A stretch of DNA of 64,000 nt. Source: Lachnospiraceae bacterium C7. Its GTDB lineage: Bacteria > Bacillota > Clostridia > Lachnospirales > Lachnospiraceae. The position numbers were made by a program, and so were the translations under genes. The notes below the pieces were generated by a model. It worked only from the letters and a program-made list of their open reading frames with translations. It made no database searches and had not been told where the DNA came from. Each line of letters begins with the position of its first letter. Position 1 is the first letter of the stretch. The stretch is taken from NCBI GenBank assembly GCA_900113385.1, contig FOPE01000003.1:57997-121996 (forward strand). Reading direction: 5' to 3'. Below are positions 1 through 7,422 of the stretch, piece after piece.

Positions 1-2
1 AC

Positions 3-461
3 ATGGGAAAAACCAATGCTAATTATAATAATATAAATAATAATAATTTATATATAACTAATCATATCAATCATCAAGATACAAGATTGAACGATGAGTA
101 TAAAGCATACTCAGAAATAATTAGCGATAATTTGGAACTTGAGATCATGAAAGAGCGTTATCCTCATGACAAAGAAGTAATTGACGGTATTTACGATTTG
201 ATTTTAGAGACGGTTCTTTGCCAAAAAGATTCTATTTGGATTGCTAAAAATGAATATCCAAGAGAACTAGTTAAGTCAAAATTCTTAAAACTTGATAGTT
301 CACATCTTGAGTATGTCATGGATTGTTTAAAGCACAATACAACAAAGATTAGAAATATAAAAGGCTATGTTCTATCTGCACTGTTTAATGCACCAACAAC
401 GATCAGCAGCTATTATCAGGCAGAAGTAAATTACGATATGGCTTATGGCGCATTTGACTAA
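3..461 (+). CDS. Replication initiator (RepA_N/DUF6017-type), C-terminal part
   Basis: This reading frame is open from the first bases of the window, so the ATG at position 3 is probably internal and the gene is cut by the window edge. The 152 visible residues resemble the C-terminal DUF6017 domain that follows the RepA_N domain in plasmid- and ICE-type initiators. Key stretches are ELVKSKFLKLDSSHLEYVMD, HNTTKIRNIKGYVLSALFNA and a final segment ending NYDMAYG. The frame starts with an Asn-rich low-complexity linker, as expected between the two domains. Full proteins of this kind bind the element's origin and start replication. It is placed just upstream of the transfer genes, as in Tn1549-like elements. 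Function is inferred from family resemblance. Confidence 0.6.
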   Translation: MGKTNANYNNINNNNLYITNHINHQDTRLNDEYKAYSEIISDNLELEIMKERYPHDKEVIDGIYDLILETVLCQKDSIWIAKNEYPRELVKSKFLKLDSSHLEYVMDCLKHNTTKIRNIKGYVLSALFNAPTTISSYYQAEVNYDMAYGAFD

Positions 462-485
462 ACTAGAAAAGCTAATTGATAGCAT

Positions 486-544
486 TTGACATTGTTGCAC
501 AACACTCATATAATAAAACTATAGAGAGTTGCACAACACTCATA
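486..544 (+). promoter_or_regulatory. Consensus promoter with two identical operator-like repeats
   Basis: TTGACA at 486-491 and TATAAT at 509-514 are separated by exactly 17 bp, a perfect consensus promoter. A 17-bp sequence, GTTGCACAACACTCATA, occurs at 494-510 and again at 528-544. The first copy fills the spacer and enters the -10 box; the second lies just before the ribosome binding site AGGAGG of the next gene. Each copy begins with the imperfect palindrome GTTG-CA-CAAC. The layout fits repression by the ribbon-helix-helix protein encoded directly downstream, but that link is inferred. Confidence 0.75.
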
Positions 545-554
545 GGAGGTCAAT

Positions 555-989
555 ATGCCAAGAATAAATTTATCAGTTAGCCAGGAGCTTTATGATCGAC
601 TTAAGGAAGTTGCAGATAGCAAATATTTAAGTGTAAATTCTATGATTGTAAATGAATTAGAGAAGAAATACTCTAAGACACAAGTATATGATTATAGTGT
701 TGCCATGGAAGCCTTAAAAAGAGAATCTGAGGCAATGGATGTTGAGTTTACATTATCTGATTTACCATCTTTTAAAAACGTAGATCAGGTGGTTATAGAA
801 AAACAATTAGAAGAATCTGCAGCTTCAATTAGAGCAAGACTTGGAAAGATTTATAATGAGGCAGTTCGCAATGGCCAGATTGACGGAGTTGTAAGGGCAG
901 TAATTGAAAGAAATGGTGTAGAAGAAAACAAAACTATTGCGAGAGCTGCAGTTTATGTTAACAAGATAAACAGTCTAAAAGAGAGGTAG
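555..989 (+). CDS. Ribbon-helix-helix type DNA-binding protein
   Basis: This 144-residue protein opens with INLSVSQELYDRLKEVADSK followed by YLSVNSMIVNELEKKY. That is the strand-helix-helix pattern of Arc/MetJ or CopG-type DNA-binding proteins, in which the first strand enters the major groove. The rest (about residues 50-144) is helical and charged, and I do not recognise it. The AGGAGG at 544-549 sits 5 bases before the ATG, and the start lies immediately downstream of a promoter with twin operator-like repeats. An autoregulator of the transfer operon, or a partition/copy-control protein of the element, is the likeliest role. The next gene begins directly after its stop codon, so the two are co-transcribed. 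Confidence 0.65.
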   Translation: MPRINLSVSQELYDRLKEVADSKYLSVNSMIVNELEKKYSKTQVYDYSVAMEALKRESEAMDVEFTLSDLPSFKNVDQVVIEKQLEESAASIRARLGKIYNEAVRNGQIDGVVRAVIERNGVEENKTIARAAVYVNKINSLKER

Positions 990-1430
990 ATGTTTATGGG
1001 TGAGTGGGATGATAAAAGACCAACAAGCTTATCGGATGACATCGGGGGACCAGCGTGTGGACTTATAGTTTCACTAATTATCTGCATATTTTCAGCAATT
1101 GTTGGAGTAGTAGGATTTTTGCTTATAAGAATTGATATATTAAATTCCATGCTTATTAGTACAATGCCAGTTTTATTGCTTTCAAAACAGGGATGGGACT
1201 GGAGAGTATATTTAGGAATGTATATTGCAACAGCAGTAATCACTTACTTACTTGAGTATAAGTTTGTTGTGGTACGTGTTATATGCAGTATATTTGGATG
1301 CTTTATAGTTGTTTTCTTTTGTTATGATTTTAGAATTCATGATTCACGCAATGTACAGCTTATTACTATGGGGATTGGACTTGCAATATCAATATTTTTA
1401 AATATTAAGTTTTGGAAGGAAATAGTTTAA
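990..1430 (+). CDS. Small multi-pass membrane protein of unknown function
   Basis: The 146-residue product has a short hydrophilic N-terminus and then about four hydrophobic segments, starting near residues 25, 58, 85 and 115 (for example CGLIVSLIICIFSAIVGVV). The ATG at 990 abuts the stop of the previous gene; an in-frame ATG at 996 is an alternative start. GAGAGG just upstream can serve as the binding site. I recognise no family. Its place before the transfer operon suggests a mobile-element accessory membrane protein, but no function can be assigned. Confidence 0.6.
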   Translation: MFMGEWDDKRPTSLSDDIGGPACGLIVSLIICIFSAIVGVVGFLLIRIDILNSMLISTMPVLLLSKQGWDWRVYLGMYIATAVITYLLEYKFVVVRVICSIFGCFIVVFFCYDFRIHDSRNVQLITMGIGLAISIFLNIKFWKEIV

Positions 1431-1595
1431 ATCGCATAATTGTTCGTCAATCTGAAACTTTAGGCAGAGGATATAATATACTGGTATAACCATAAAGTTT
1501 AGTTATTATATATTGATGATAAGCAGATTACAAATCAATGATATTCGAGTTATTGTAACCAATTTTTAGGCATGTTATTATTAGAATGGACAAAG

Positions 1596-1625
1596 GAGTA
1601 AGTAAAGAACTTACTTCTTTTTTCT
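1596..1625 (+). terminator. Leader hairpin with T-run (first of two)
   Basis: AGTAAGT (1597-1603) pairs perfectly with ACTTACT (1609-1615) around a 5-base loop, with an extra G-T pair outside. It is followed by a run of about nine T with one or two C. This is an intrinsic terminator shape. It stands alone in the 290-bp gap before the DUF5688 gene, so it may act as a transcription attenuator in that gene's leader rather than as the end of the upstream gene. Confidence 0.5.
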
Positions 1626-1650
1626 TTTGCAAAAGAATATCCGGTAACTA

Positions 1651-1687
1651 GCGTCAGCTTACATTTTTGTAGGTCTGGCGCTTTTTT
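1651..1687 (+). terminator. Leader hairpin with T-run (second of two)
   Basis: GCGTCAGCTTACA (from 1651) pairs with TGTAGGTCTGGCGC (ending 1681) around a T-rich loop, allowing a few wobble pairs and one bulge, and is followed by six T. It lies about 35 bp before the ATG of the DUF5688 gene. Two terminator-like hairpins in series upstream of the transfer operon suggest that read-through is controlled. The rest of the 1431-1720 gap holds only a possible 21-codon leader frame (1586-1651). Confidence 0.55.
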
Positions 1688-1720
1688 AGTATTCAAAATA
1701 ATAACAGAAATGAGGTTAAG

Positions 1721-2794
1721 ATGATGAATTACGAAGAATTCAAAGATAATGCAATTCAGGATATCAAAGATACTCTTACAGACAGAGGACTTACTGTTGA
1801 AGCGGATATTCGTCATGTAGATAAATTAAATGATGGTTATGATGCAGTAACAATTAGACCAGAGAACAGCTCTATTGGGGTAAATGTCAATTTGAATCAG
1901 CTATATGAAGCTTATTCAAACGGTCATGAGTATGATGATTGCATTGAACATGCTGCCGATTTGGCGGAGAATGGACTAAAAAATGCTCCAGCATATGATG
2001 TAGATAAGTTAAATGATTATTCCCAGATGAAGGATAAACTTTCTATGGAAGTTGTTTCATCAGAAAGAAATGCAGAAATGCTTGCAAACGTTCCTCATGA
2101 AGATATGGAAGATATGTCAGTAGTATATCGTTTTATGTTAGGCGGAAATGATAAGGATGGTATTTCAAGTATTCTTATTACAAATGAGCTTTTGGATCAA
2201 TATGGTGTAACACCTGAACAGCTTCACAAGGATGCACTAGAAAATGCCCCTGAGCTTAGACCTGCGGTTATTAAAGGAATGACAGAAGTAATGGTCGAGA
2301 TGATGGGAAAAGATCAGGCTGAAATGATGGGATTCACATCAGTACCAAAAGATGAGCCAATGTTTGTAGCTACTACACCTGATAAGGTGCAGGGCGCAGG
2401 TGTTCTTGCATATCAGGATTTTATGGATCAGGCTGCGGAAAGATTAGGTGGTGATTTCTTTGTTTTACCTTCATCAATCCATGAGGTTTTGCTTGTAAAA
2501 GATGATGGTAACTTTGGACGGAAAGAGCTTGAAAATATGGTAAAGGAAGTAAACGCTACTCAGGTTGCTCCGGAAGATAAACTTACTGATAGTGTTTATC
2601 ATTATGATTCTAAAGCACATGTATTCGAACTTGCTGAAAAGTTTGAAAGCAGAGAAAAGGAAGTAGATATTGATTCTGTAGATAAAGGATCAGTACTTGC
2701 TGATTTAAAAGCAAAGAAGGATGAAATCGCAAAGAAACCAAAGAAAGATGCAATTAATAAGGGAGCAAAATCTAAAGGTGATGTAGCTCTTTAA
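1721..2794 (+). CDS. DUF5688 family mobile-element protein
   Basis: The 357-residue acidic, soluble protein matches the DUF5688 type found near the start of transfer operons in Clostridia conjugative elements. It begins MNYEEFKDNAIQDIKDTLTD and has the central PMFVATTPDKVQGAGVLAYQ region and the GGDFFVLPSSIHEVLLVKDD stretch typical of the family. The last 50 residues are Lys-rich and disordered. No catalytic motif is visible and the biochemical role is unknown. ATGATG gives two adjacent starts at 1721 and 1724, both behind GAGGTTAAG. A terminator follows at 2805, so this gene may be expressed more strongly than the genes after it. Confidence 0.75.
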   Translation: MMNYEEFKDNAIQDIKDTLTDRGLTVEADIRHVDKLNDGYDAVTIRPENSSIGVNVNLNQLYEAYSNGHEYDDCIEHAADLAENGLKNAPAYDVDKLNDYSQMKDKLSMEVVSSERNAEMLANVPHEDMEDMSVVYRFMLGGNDKDGISSILITNELLDQYGVTPEQLHKDALENAPELRPAVIKGMTEVMVEMMGKDQAEMMGFTSVPKDEPMFVATTPDKVQGAGVLAYQDFMDQAAERLGGDFFVLPSSIHEVLLVKDDGNFGRKELENMVKEVNATQVAPEDKLTDSVYHYDSKAHVFELAEKFESREKEVDIDSVDKGSVLADLKAKKDEIAKKPKKDAINKGAKSKGDVAL

Positions 2795-2804
2795 TATTTT
2801 TATA

Positions 2805-2842
2805 TACCAGCTTATGGAGAAATCTGTAGGCTGGTATTTTTC
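2805..2842 (+). terminator. Intrinsic terminator after the DUF5688 gene
   Basis: TACCAGC (2805-2811) pairs with GCTGGTA (2830-2836) and is followed by TTTTTCTT. The ATG at 2814 falls in the loop of this hairpin, which argues against its use as a start for the next gene. Confidence 0.65.
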
Positions 2843-2855
2843 TTGGAGGAATCAT

Positions 2856-3038
2856 ATGGGAATAGATAAACACGTAAGTAGATATGGAAAGGGAGATAGC
2901 CTAGAAAATTTTGAATCTAAGGAAGTAATGCCTTTAAATTGTAAAACACCTTGTACATATGGGAGAACGAAGCCATTTTGTTTTCCTTGCATGAAAAAAA
3001 TATTGAATGAGTCAAAAAATACACAGTTGGGAGGATGA
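2856..3038 (+). CDS. Small cysteine-rich (putative zinc-binding) protein
   Basis: This 60-residue protein carries four cysteines in a C-x3-C-x9-C-x2-C arrangement (NCKTPCTYGRTKPFCFPCMK), which could bind one zinc ion. I place the start at ATG 2856 because GGAGGA lies 6 bases upstream. The earlier in-frame ATG at 2814 lies within the terminator loop and has no binding site. The stop overlaps the next start by 4 bases (ATGA), indicating coupled translation. I recognise no named family; it is a mobile-element hypothetical. Confidence 0.6.
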   Translation: MGIDKHVSRYGKGDSLENFESKEVMPLNCKTPCTYGRTKPFCFPCMKKILNESKNTQLGG

Positions 3039-3454
3039 AAATGGAAGATATAAAAATCAGAATAGAGCTTAATCCGGCTAAAGATGGAATCATTGCTTTC
3101 CCAAAGGATACAAGGATAGGAAGTAATAAAGCTTTGGTCATTGGTACAAATGGAACTTATCGAATCGTAGATGCAGATGAGATGGATAAGATAATGGAAG
3201 AACTTGGTGATGATCGCATAGGTGCACCAATTGGAAGTGACTACATTATGTGTATGAATGCAGACAAGATTGTAAAGGCTGATGGGGGTTCGTACTTTAT
3301 TGGAAGTGCTCTTGTAATGAAAATTGATACTACTGGAATGGTAGTAGATCTAAGGGATGATGATATTAAACAGATTGAGTGTCTGTTTGCAAGTAGAATA
3401 GTTACATTAACAGCTAAAGGAGAAAGCTTTTCAGCCTATGAACTTGATTACTAG
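3035..3454 (+). CDS. Hypothetical transfer-operon protein
   Basis: The product is a soluble 139-residue protein of mixed strand and helix with no recognised catalytic motif. It overlaps the preceding gene by 4 bases. An alternative start is ATG 3041 (MEDIKIRIELN). Repeated Gly-Ser-rich turns (RIGSNKALVIG, APIGSDYIMC, GGSYFIGSAL) suggest a small beta-barrel. It sits between a small Cys-rich gene and pcfB, so it belongs to the transfer operon, but I cannot name a role. Confidence 0.6.
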   Translation: MKMEDIKIRIELNPAKDGIIAFPKDTRIGSNKALVIGTNGTYRIVDADEMDKIMEELGDDRIGAPIGSDYIMCMNADKIVKADGGSYFIGSALVMKIDTTGMVVDLRDDDIKQIECLFASRIVTLTAKGESFSAYELDY

Positions 3455-3477
3455 ATTTTTAAAGGAGGTAAGCAAGT

Positions 3478-3963
3478 GTGAATGAAGAAGTATCAGATAG
3501 ATCTGTAAGACTTGCAGGAAGGACAACTAAAATTACTGCAGTAACATTATATAGATTATTAAGAGCAGCTTACAGGCATCACGTCCATAAGAAAATGGAA
3601 AAAGGAATGAAACCTCTCGGAGAGCAGTCTGTAAAAACACTTATTAAACAAGGCCAGGGAGCATCAAGTATGGATGTTAGTGGTGAAAGCATAAAGGACT
3701 TTAAAAGGATTGCTAATAAGTATGGTGTGGATTTTGCTATCGTAAAAGACAAAGATGTAAAACCATCTAGATATACTGTTTTCTTTAAGGCAAAAGATGC
3801 TGATGCTATTGGTCAGGTACTAAAAGAGTATTCTAAGAAAATTGTAAAGAGACAGGAAAGAAAGAATAGGCCAAGTATCTTACAACGACTTAAGAAACTT
3901 AAAGCTATAATTGCTAAGAGATCGCATAAGGAAAAAGAAAAGAAAAAGGAGCAAGTATTATGA
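3478..3963 (+). CDS. PcfB family (DUF3801) conjugation protein
   Basis: The 161-residue product has the hallmarks of PcfB/DUF3801: an N-terminal helix pair, the GEQSVKTLIKQGQGASSMDV segment and the FKRIANKYGVDFAIVKDKD segment. In the family PcfB works with the relaxosome and the VirD4-type coupling protein to bring DNA to the transfer channel. The start is GTG 3478, behind AAAGGAGG at 3461-3468. The Lys-rich C-terminus fits DNA or relaxosome contact. The stop overlaps the ATG of the coupling-protein gene (ATGA), which suggests matched synthesis of the two partners. Confidence 0.8.
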   Translation: MNEEVSDRSVRLAGRTTKITAVTLYRLLRAAYRHHVHKKMEKGMKPLGEQSVKTLIKQGQGASSMDVSGESIKDFKRIANKYGVDFAIVKDKDVKPSRYTVFFKAKDADAIGQVLKEYSKKIVKRQERKNRPSILQRLKKLKAIIAKRSHKEKEKKKEQVL

Positions 3964-5717
3964 ATACAAAAACGAAAAAGCTGCTTATCTTAAATATTCC
4001 TTATGTACTTATAGGTTTGCTTTGTACTAATCTTGGGGAAGCCTGGAGAATATCCTGGGGAAGTAATATGTCTGAAAAGATGCAGGGACTAATATTGTAT
4101 GGAGGTTTTAAAGAAGCCTTCTCAAACATTTTGCCTAGTCTTAATCCCTTAGATTTGGTAGTTGGAATTTGTTGTGGTCTTGCTCTTAGACTTGCAGTTT
4201 ATCTAAAAGGTAAAAATGCGAAGAAATATAGGCATAATAAAGAATATGGTTCAGCTAGATGGGGAACTAAGGAAGACATAGCACCATTTGAAGATCCGGT
4301 TTTTCAGCAAAACATCATTCTATCTCAAACAGAAAGAATGATGATGAGTGGAAGACCAAAACAGCCCAAATACGCAAGAAATAAAAATGTACTTGTTGTA
4401 GGTGGTTCTGGATCAGGTAAAACAAGGTTTTTTATTAAACCCAATTTGTTACAAATGCATTCAAGTTATGTTGTGACAGATCCAAAAGGAACTGTAGTAA
4501 ATGAAGTAGGTAATGCTCTTGTAAAGAATAACTATCGCTTGAAGATATTTAATACCATAAACTTTAAGAAAAGTATGCATTATAATCCATTTGCATATAT
4601 TCATTGTGAAAAAGATATCTTGAAGCTTGTTACAACACTTATTGCTAATACAAAAGGTGAGGGCAAAGGCGGTGATGAATTCTGGGAGAAAGCAGAAAAA
4701 CTGCTATATACAGCACTTATTGGATATATTTACTATGAGGCTTCTGAGGAAGAAAAAAACTTTACAACTCTTCTAGAAATGATCAATGCAATGGAGGTTA
4801 GAGAAGATGATGAAGAATTTAAAAATCCAGTAGATATTCTATTCGATGAGCTTGAAGCTAGAGATTCAGATCATTTTGCTGTAAGACAATATAAAAAATA
4901 TAAGTTAGCTGCAGGAAAGACTGCAAAATCTATTTTAGTTAGCTGTGGTGCAAGACTTGCGCCTTTTGATATTGCTGAACTTAGGGAAATTACATCTTAT
5001 GATGAATTAGAGTTAGATACTCTTGGAGAGAAGAAAACAGCTTTGTTTCTTATCATGTCAGATACAGATGCAACCTTTAATTTTTTAATATCTATGATAT
5101 ATACACAGCTTTTTAATTTACTTTGTGAGAAGGCAGATGATGTATATGGTGGAAGACTTCCAATTCATGTAAGATGTCTAATCGATGAGGCGGCAAATAT
5201 TGGTCAGATACCTAATCTAGAAAAACTAATGGCAACAATCAGAAGTAGAGAAATATCTGCAGCATTAGTACTTCAAGCAAAATCACAGCTTAAGGCAATA
5301 TACAAAGACAATGCAGATACTATTATTGGTAACTGTGATAGTCAAATATTCTTAGGTGGCTCAGAACAGACTACGCTTAAAGATCTCAACGCAATTCTTG
5401 GTAAAGAAACAATTGATATGTATAATACAGGAGAATCAAGAGGGCAGAGTCAGAGCTATAACATGAATTATCAAAAACTCGGACATGATCTAATGAGTAT
5501 TGATGAACTAGCAGTTATGGATGGAAGTAAATGTATTGTACAAGTAAGAGGCGTAAGACCTTTTTTATCAGATAAATATGATTTAACGCAGCATCCGAAT
5601 TATAAAGATACAGCGGATGCAGATAAAAAGAACTGGTTCGATATAGAAAAGTTCTTATCACATAAGTTAATACTAAAAAAAGATGACGTTTATGACGTTG
5701 TCGAAATGGAAGATTAA
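3960..5717 (+). CDS. VirD4/TraG-type conjugative coupling ATPase
   Basis: This 585-residue protein links the relaxase-DNA complex to the secretion channel and pumps DNA by ATP hydrolysis at the membrane. Two hydrophobic segments occupy about residues 8-25 and 60-80. The Walker A motif GGSGSGKT is at residues 148-155, directly after the VLVV strand. The Walker B-like IDEAANIGQIP lies at residues 408-418 and is followed by ATIRSREISAALVLQ, typical of TraG/VirD4 members. Length and motif order match the Tn1549/CD1115 group. It is translationally coupled to pcfB. No defect is visible, so transfer ATPase activity is expected. Confidence 0.92.
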   Translation: MNTKTKKLLILNIPYVLIGLLCTNLGEAWRISWGSNMSEKMQGLILYGGFKEAFSNILPSLNPLDLVVGICCGLALRLAVYLKGKNAKKYRHNKEYGSARWGTKEDIAPFEDPVFQQNIILSQTERMMMSGRPKQPKYARNKNVLVVGGSGSGKTRFFIKPNLLQMHSSYVVTDPKGTVVNEVGNALVKNNYRLKIFNTINFKKSMHYNPFAYIHCEKDILKLVTTLIANTKGEGKGGDEFWEKAEKLLYTALIGYIYYEASEEEKNFTTLLEMINAMEVREDDEEFKNPVDILFDELEARDSDHFAVRQYKKYKLAAGKTAKSILVSCGARLAPFDIAELREITSYDELELDTLGEKKTALFLIMSDTDATFNFLISMIYTQLFNLLCEKADDVYGGRLPIHVRCLIDEAANIGQIPNLEKLMATIRSREISAALVLQAKSQLKAIYKDNADTIIGNCDSQIFLGGSEQTTLKDLNAILGKETIDMYNTGESRGQSQSYNMNYQKLGHDLMSIDELAVMDGSKCIVQVRGVRPFLSDKYDLTQHPNYKDTADADKKNWFDIEKFLSHKLILKKDDVYDVVEMED

Positions 5718-5866
5718 AGCTTTAGGAAATGCTTAGCAGTTCTTAAGGCTTTTTCTTATATGGCCATATTTTCAAAGTCAGTCGACGGGCTTTGATTGTA
5801 ACTAAACTCCCTTTGATCTGGGAGAAAGATTTATATCACACAAATAATAAACGGAGGAATTTAATT

Positions 5867-6079
5867 ATGGCATTTTTTAACAGTGCAGTAGGAACACTGC
5901 AGACAGTAGTAATTGCTCTTGGAGCTGGTCTTGGAATTTGGGGAGCTGTCAATCTTCTTGAAGGTTATGGCAATGATAATCCAGGTGCTAAGTCACAGGG
6001 AATGAAGCAGCTTATGGCAGGTGGCGGTGTTGCTCTTATCGGAACAACTCTTGTCCCACTTCTTTCAGGACTTTTCTAA
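5867..6079 (+). CDS. Maff2 family membrane protein (VirB2-like position)
   Basis: The product is a 70-residue hydrophobic protein with two membrane segments (TLQTVVIALGAGLGIWGAVN and a C-terminal GGGVALIGTTLVPLLSGLF) joined by a polar Gly-Asn loop. This matches the Maff2 family, which takes the pilin-subunit position in Tn1549-like transfer regions. I chose ATG 5867 because ACGGAGGAA at 5851-5859 is ideally placed; an upstream in-frame start at 5792 would add residues with no binding site. Two hairpins follow the gene, consistent with higher expression than the downstream genes. A pilin role is inferred from position and topology. Confidence 0.8.
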   Translation: MAFFNSAVGTLQTVVIALGAGLGIWGAVNLLEGYGNDNPGAKSQGMKQLMAGGGVALIGTTLVPLLSGLF

Positions 6080-6085
6080 GAGACA

Positions 6086-6133
6086 GCGTGACAGGTTCAC
6101 GCAAGAAAAGAGGGCTAGCAATTGCTAGTCCTC
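6086..6133 (+). promoter_or_regulatory. Two tandem hairpins between the Maff2 and VirB6 genes
   Basis: GCGTGA (6086-6091) pairs with TCACGC (6097-6102). The palindrome CTAGCAATTGCTAG (6115-6128) is extended outward by GAGGG/TCCTC, giving a 12-bp stem at 6110-6133. Neither has a T-run, so they are better read as mRNA processing, stabilising or attenuating elements that could separate expression of the pilin-like gene from that of the channel genes. Confidence 0.5.
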
Positions 6134-6153
6134 GTATTTAAGGAGGAATACAA

Positions 6154-7020
6154 TTGGATACAATATTTAATCAATTTGGGGATTGGCTAAAGTCTCAAAT
6201 TATTCCAGTTTTAATGGCTCAATTAAGAGCAATGTATGATGGAGTAAATGCTCAGGTTGATTCTGTTTCATCACAGGCAGGAATGACTCCAGCAAGATTT
6301 TCGCCTCAAGTATTTAATATGATAAAAAGTGTGTCCGAGAATGCAATTATGCCGATAGCAGGTATTATCCTCACTTTTGTTGCATGTTATGAGCTTATAC
6401 AGTTAATAATGAGCTATAACAACCTAGCAAATTTTGAAACATGGTTTATTTTCAAGTGGGTTATTAAGACTTTTGTGGCTGTAGAACTTATTACACATAC
6501 ATTTGATTTTACAATGGCAGTATTTGATGTAACACAGACAGTAATTACAAGAGCAGGAGGAATAATCAATGGAAGTACCGCCATAGATGCATCAGCTTTA
6601 TCTACGATGCAATCAACTATTGAACGTATGAGTATATGGGGTGTTTTATTCCTTTTCTTGCAGATATGGATTATAGGACTCGCCACAAACATTTTATCCA
6701 AGGTTATTTTTGTAATTATATATGCCAGAATGATTGAAATTTATTTAATGGTTTCTTTAGCACCTATTCCATTTGCAACACTGGGAAATAAAGAACAAGG
6801 TGTGATGGGCCAAAATTACATTAGAAGTTTGTTTGCATTAGGATTTCAAGGATTTTTGATTTTAATTTGCGTAGGAATATATGCAGTACTAATAAGGACA
6901 GTTGCATTTTCATCAGACATTATAGGTTCATTATGGGGCGTACTTGGATATACAATTTTACTTGCATTTACACTATTTAAGACAGGATCAATTGCAAAAT
7001 CTGTATTAAACGCTCATTAA
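6154..7020 (+). CDS. VirB6/TrbL-like conjugation membrane protein
   Basis: The 288-residue protein has about six membrane segments after a 60-residue N-terminal part, for example IMPIAGIILTFVACYELIQL and ILSKVIFVIIYARMIEIYLM, then ALGFQGFLILICVGIYAVLI. This topology and the conserved VSLAPIPFATLGNKEQG stretch fit the VirB6/TrbL-like (CD1112-type) channel component. The start is TTG 6154, the only start well placed behind AAGGAGG at 6140-6146. It is followed after 18 bp by the PrgI gene. It would form the inner-membrane part of the DNA transfer channel. Confidence 0.85.
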   Translation: MDTIFNQFGDWLKSQIIPVLMAQLRAMYDGVNAQVDSVSSQAGMTPARFSPQVFNMIKSVSENAIMPIAGIILTFVACYELIQLIMSYNNLANFETWFIFKWVIKTFVAVELITHTFDFTMAVFDVTQTVITRAGGIINGSTAIDASALSTMQSTIERMSIWGVLFLFLQIWIIGLATNILSKVIFVIIYARMIEIYLMVSLAPIPFATLGNKEQGVMGQNYIRSLFALGFQGFLILICVGIYAVLIRTVAFSSDIIGSLWGVLGYTILLAFTLFKTGSIAKSVLNAH

Positions 7021-7038
7021 AATGAAGGAGGAATTAAG

Positions 7039-7422
7039 ATGGCAGGATCTTATATAAGTGTCCCTAGAGATCTTACGAGAGTAAAATCGAAAGTGATGTT
7101 TAACTTAACAAAGAGACAATTAATATGTTTTAGTTTGGCGGCACTCGTAGGAGTACCGTCATTTTTTTTGATAAAGAGTTTTTCAGAAGTAAATGTAGCA
7201 GTTATGGGGATGATGGTAATTATGATGCCAATGTTCTTTTTTGCTATGTATGAAAAAAATGGACAGCCCTTAGAAGTGTATTTAGGGCATTTTATTAGAG
7301 CAATGTTTATAAGACCAAAAAAGAGGCCATATAAAACAGATAATTATTATGCAGCACTAATGAGACAGGCTGAAGTAGAAAGGAAGGTGGAGGAAATTGT
7401 TCGGATTTCTGCAGAAAAATAA
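7039..7422 (+). CDS. PrgI family protein (VirB3-like)
   Basis: The 127-residue product begins with SYISVPRDLTRVKSKVMFNL and then RQLICFSLAALVGVPSFFL, the signature start of PrgI proteins. Two membrane segments lie at about residues 30-50 and 56-75, followed by a basic tail. PrgI is the VirB3-like partner of the VirB4 ATPase in Gram-positive transfer channels. The gene overlaps the following virB4-like gene by 26 bases, a strong sign of coupled translation and of a joint complex. An AAGGAGG lies 7 bases before the ATG. Confidence 0.88.
   Translation: MAGSYISVPRDLTRVKSKVMFNLTKRQLICFSLAALVGVPSFFLIKSFSEVNVAVMGMMVIMMPMFFFAMYEKNGQPLEVYLGHFIRAMFIRPKKRPYKTDNYYAALMRQAEVERKVEEIVRISAEK

Noticed and set aside
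2814..2855. Earlier start for the Cys-rich gene
   Set aside because: The ATG lies in the loop of a terminator and has no binding site; ATG 2856 has GGAGGA.
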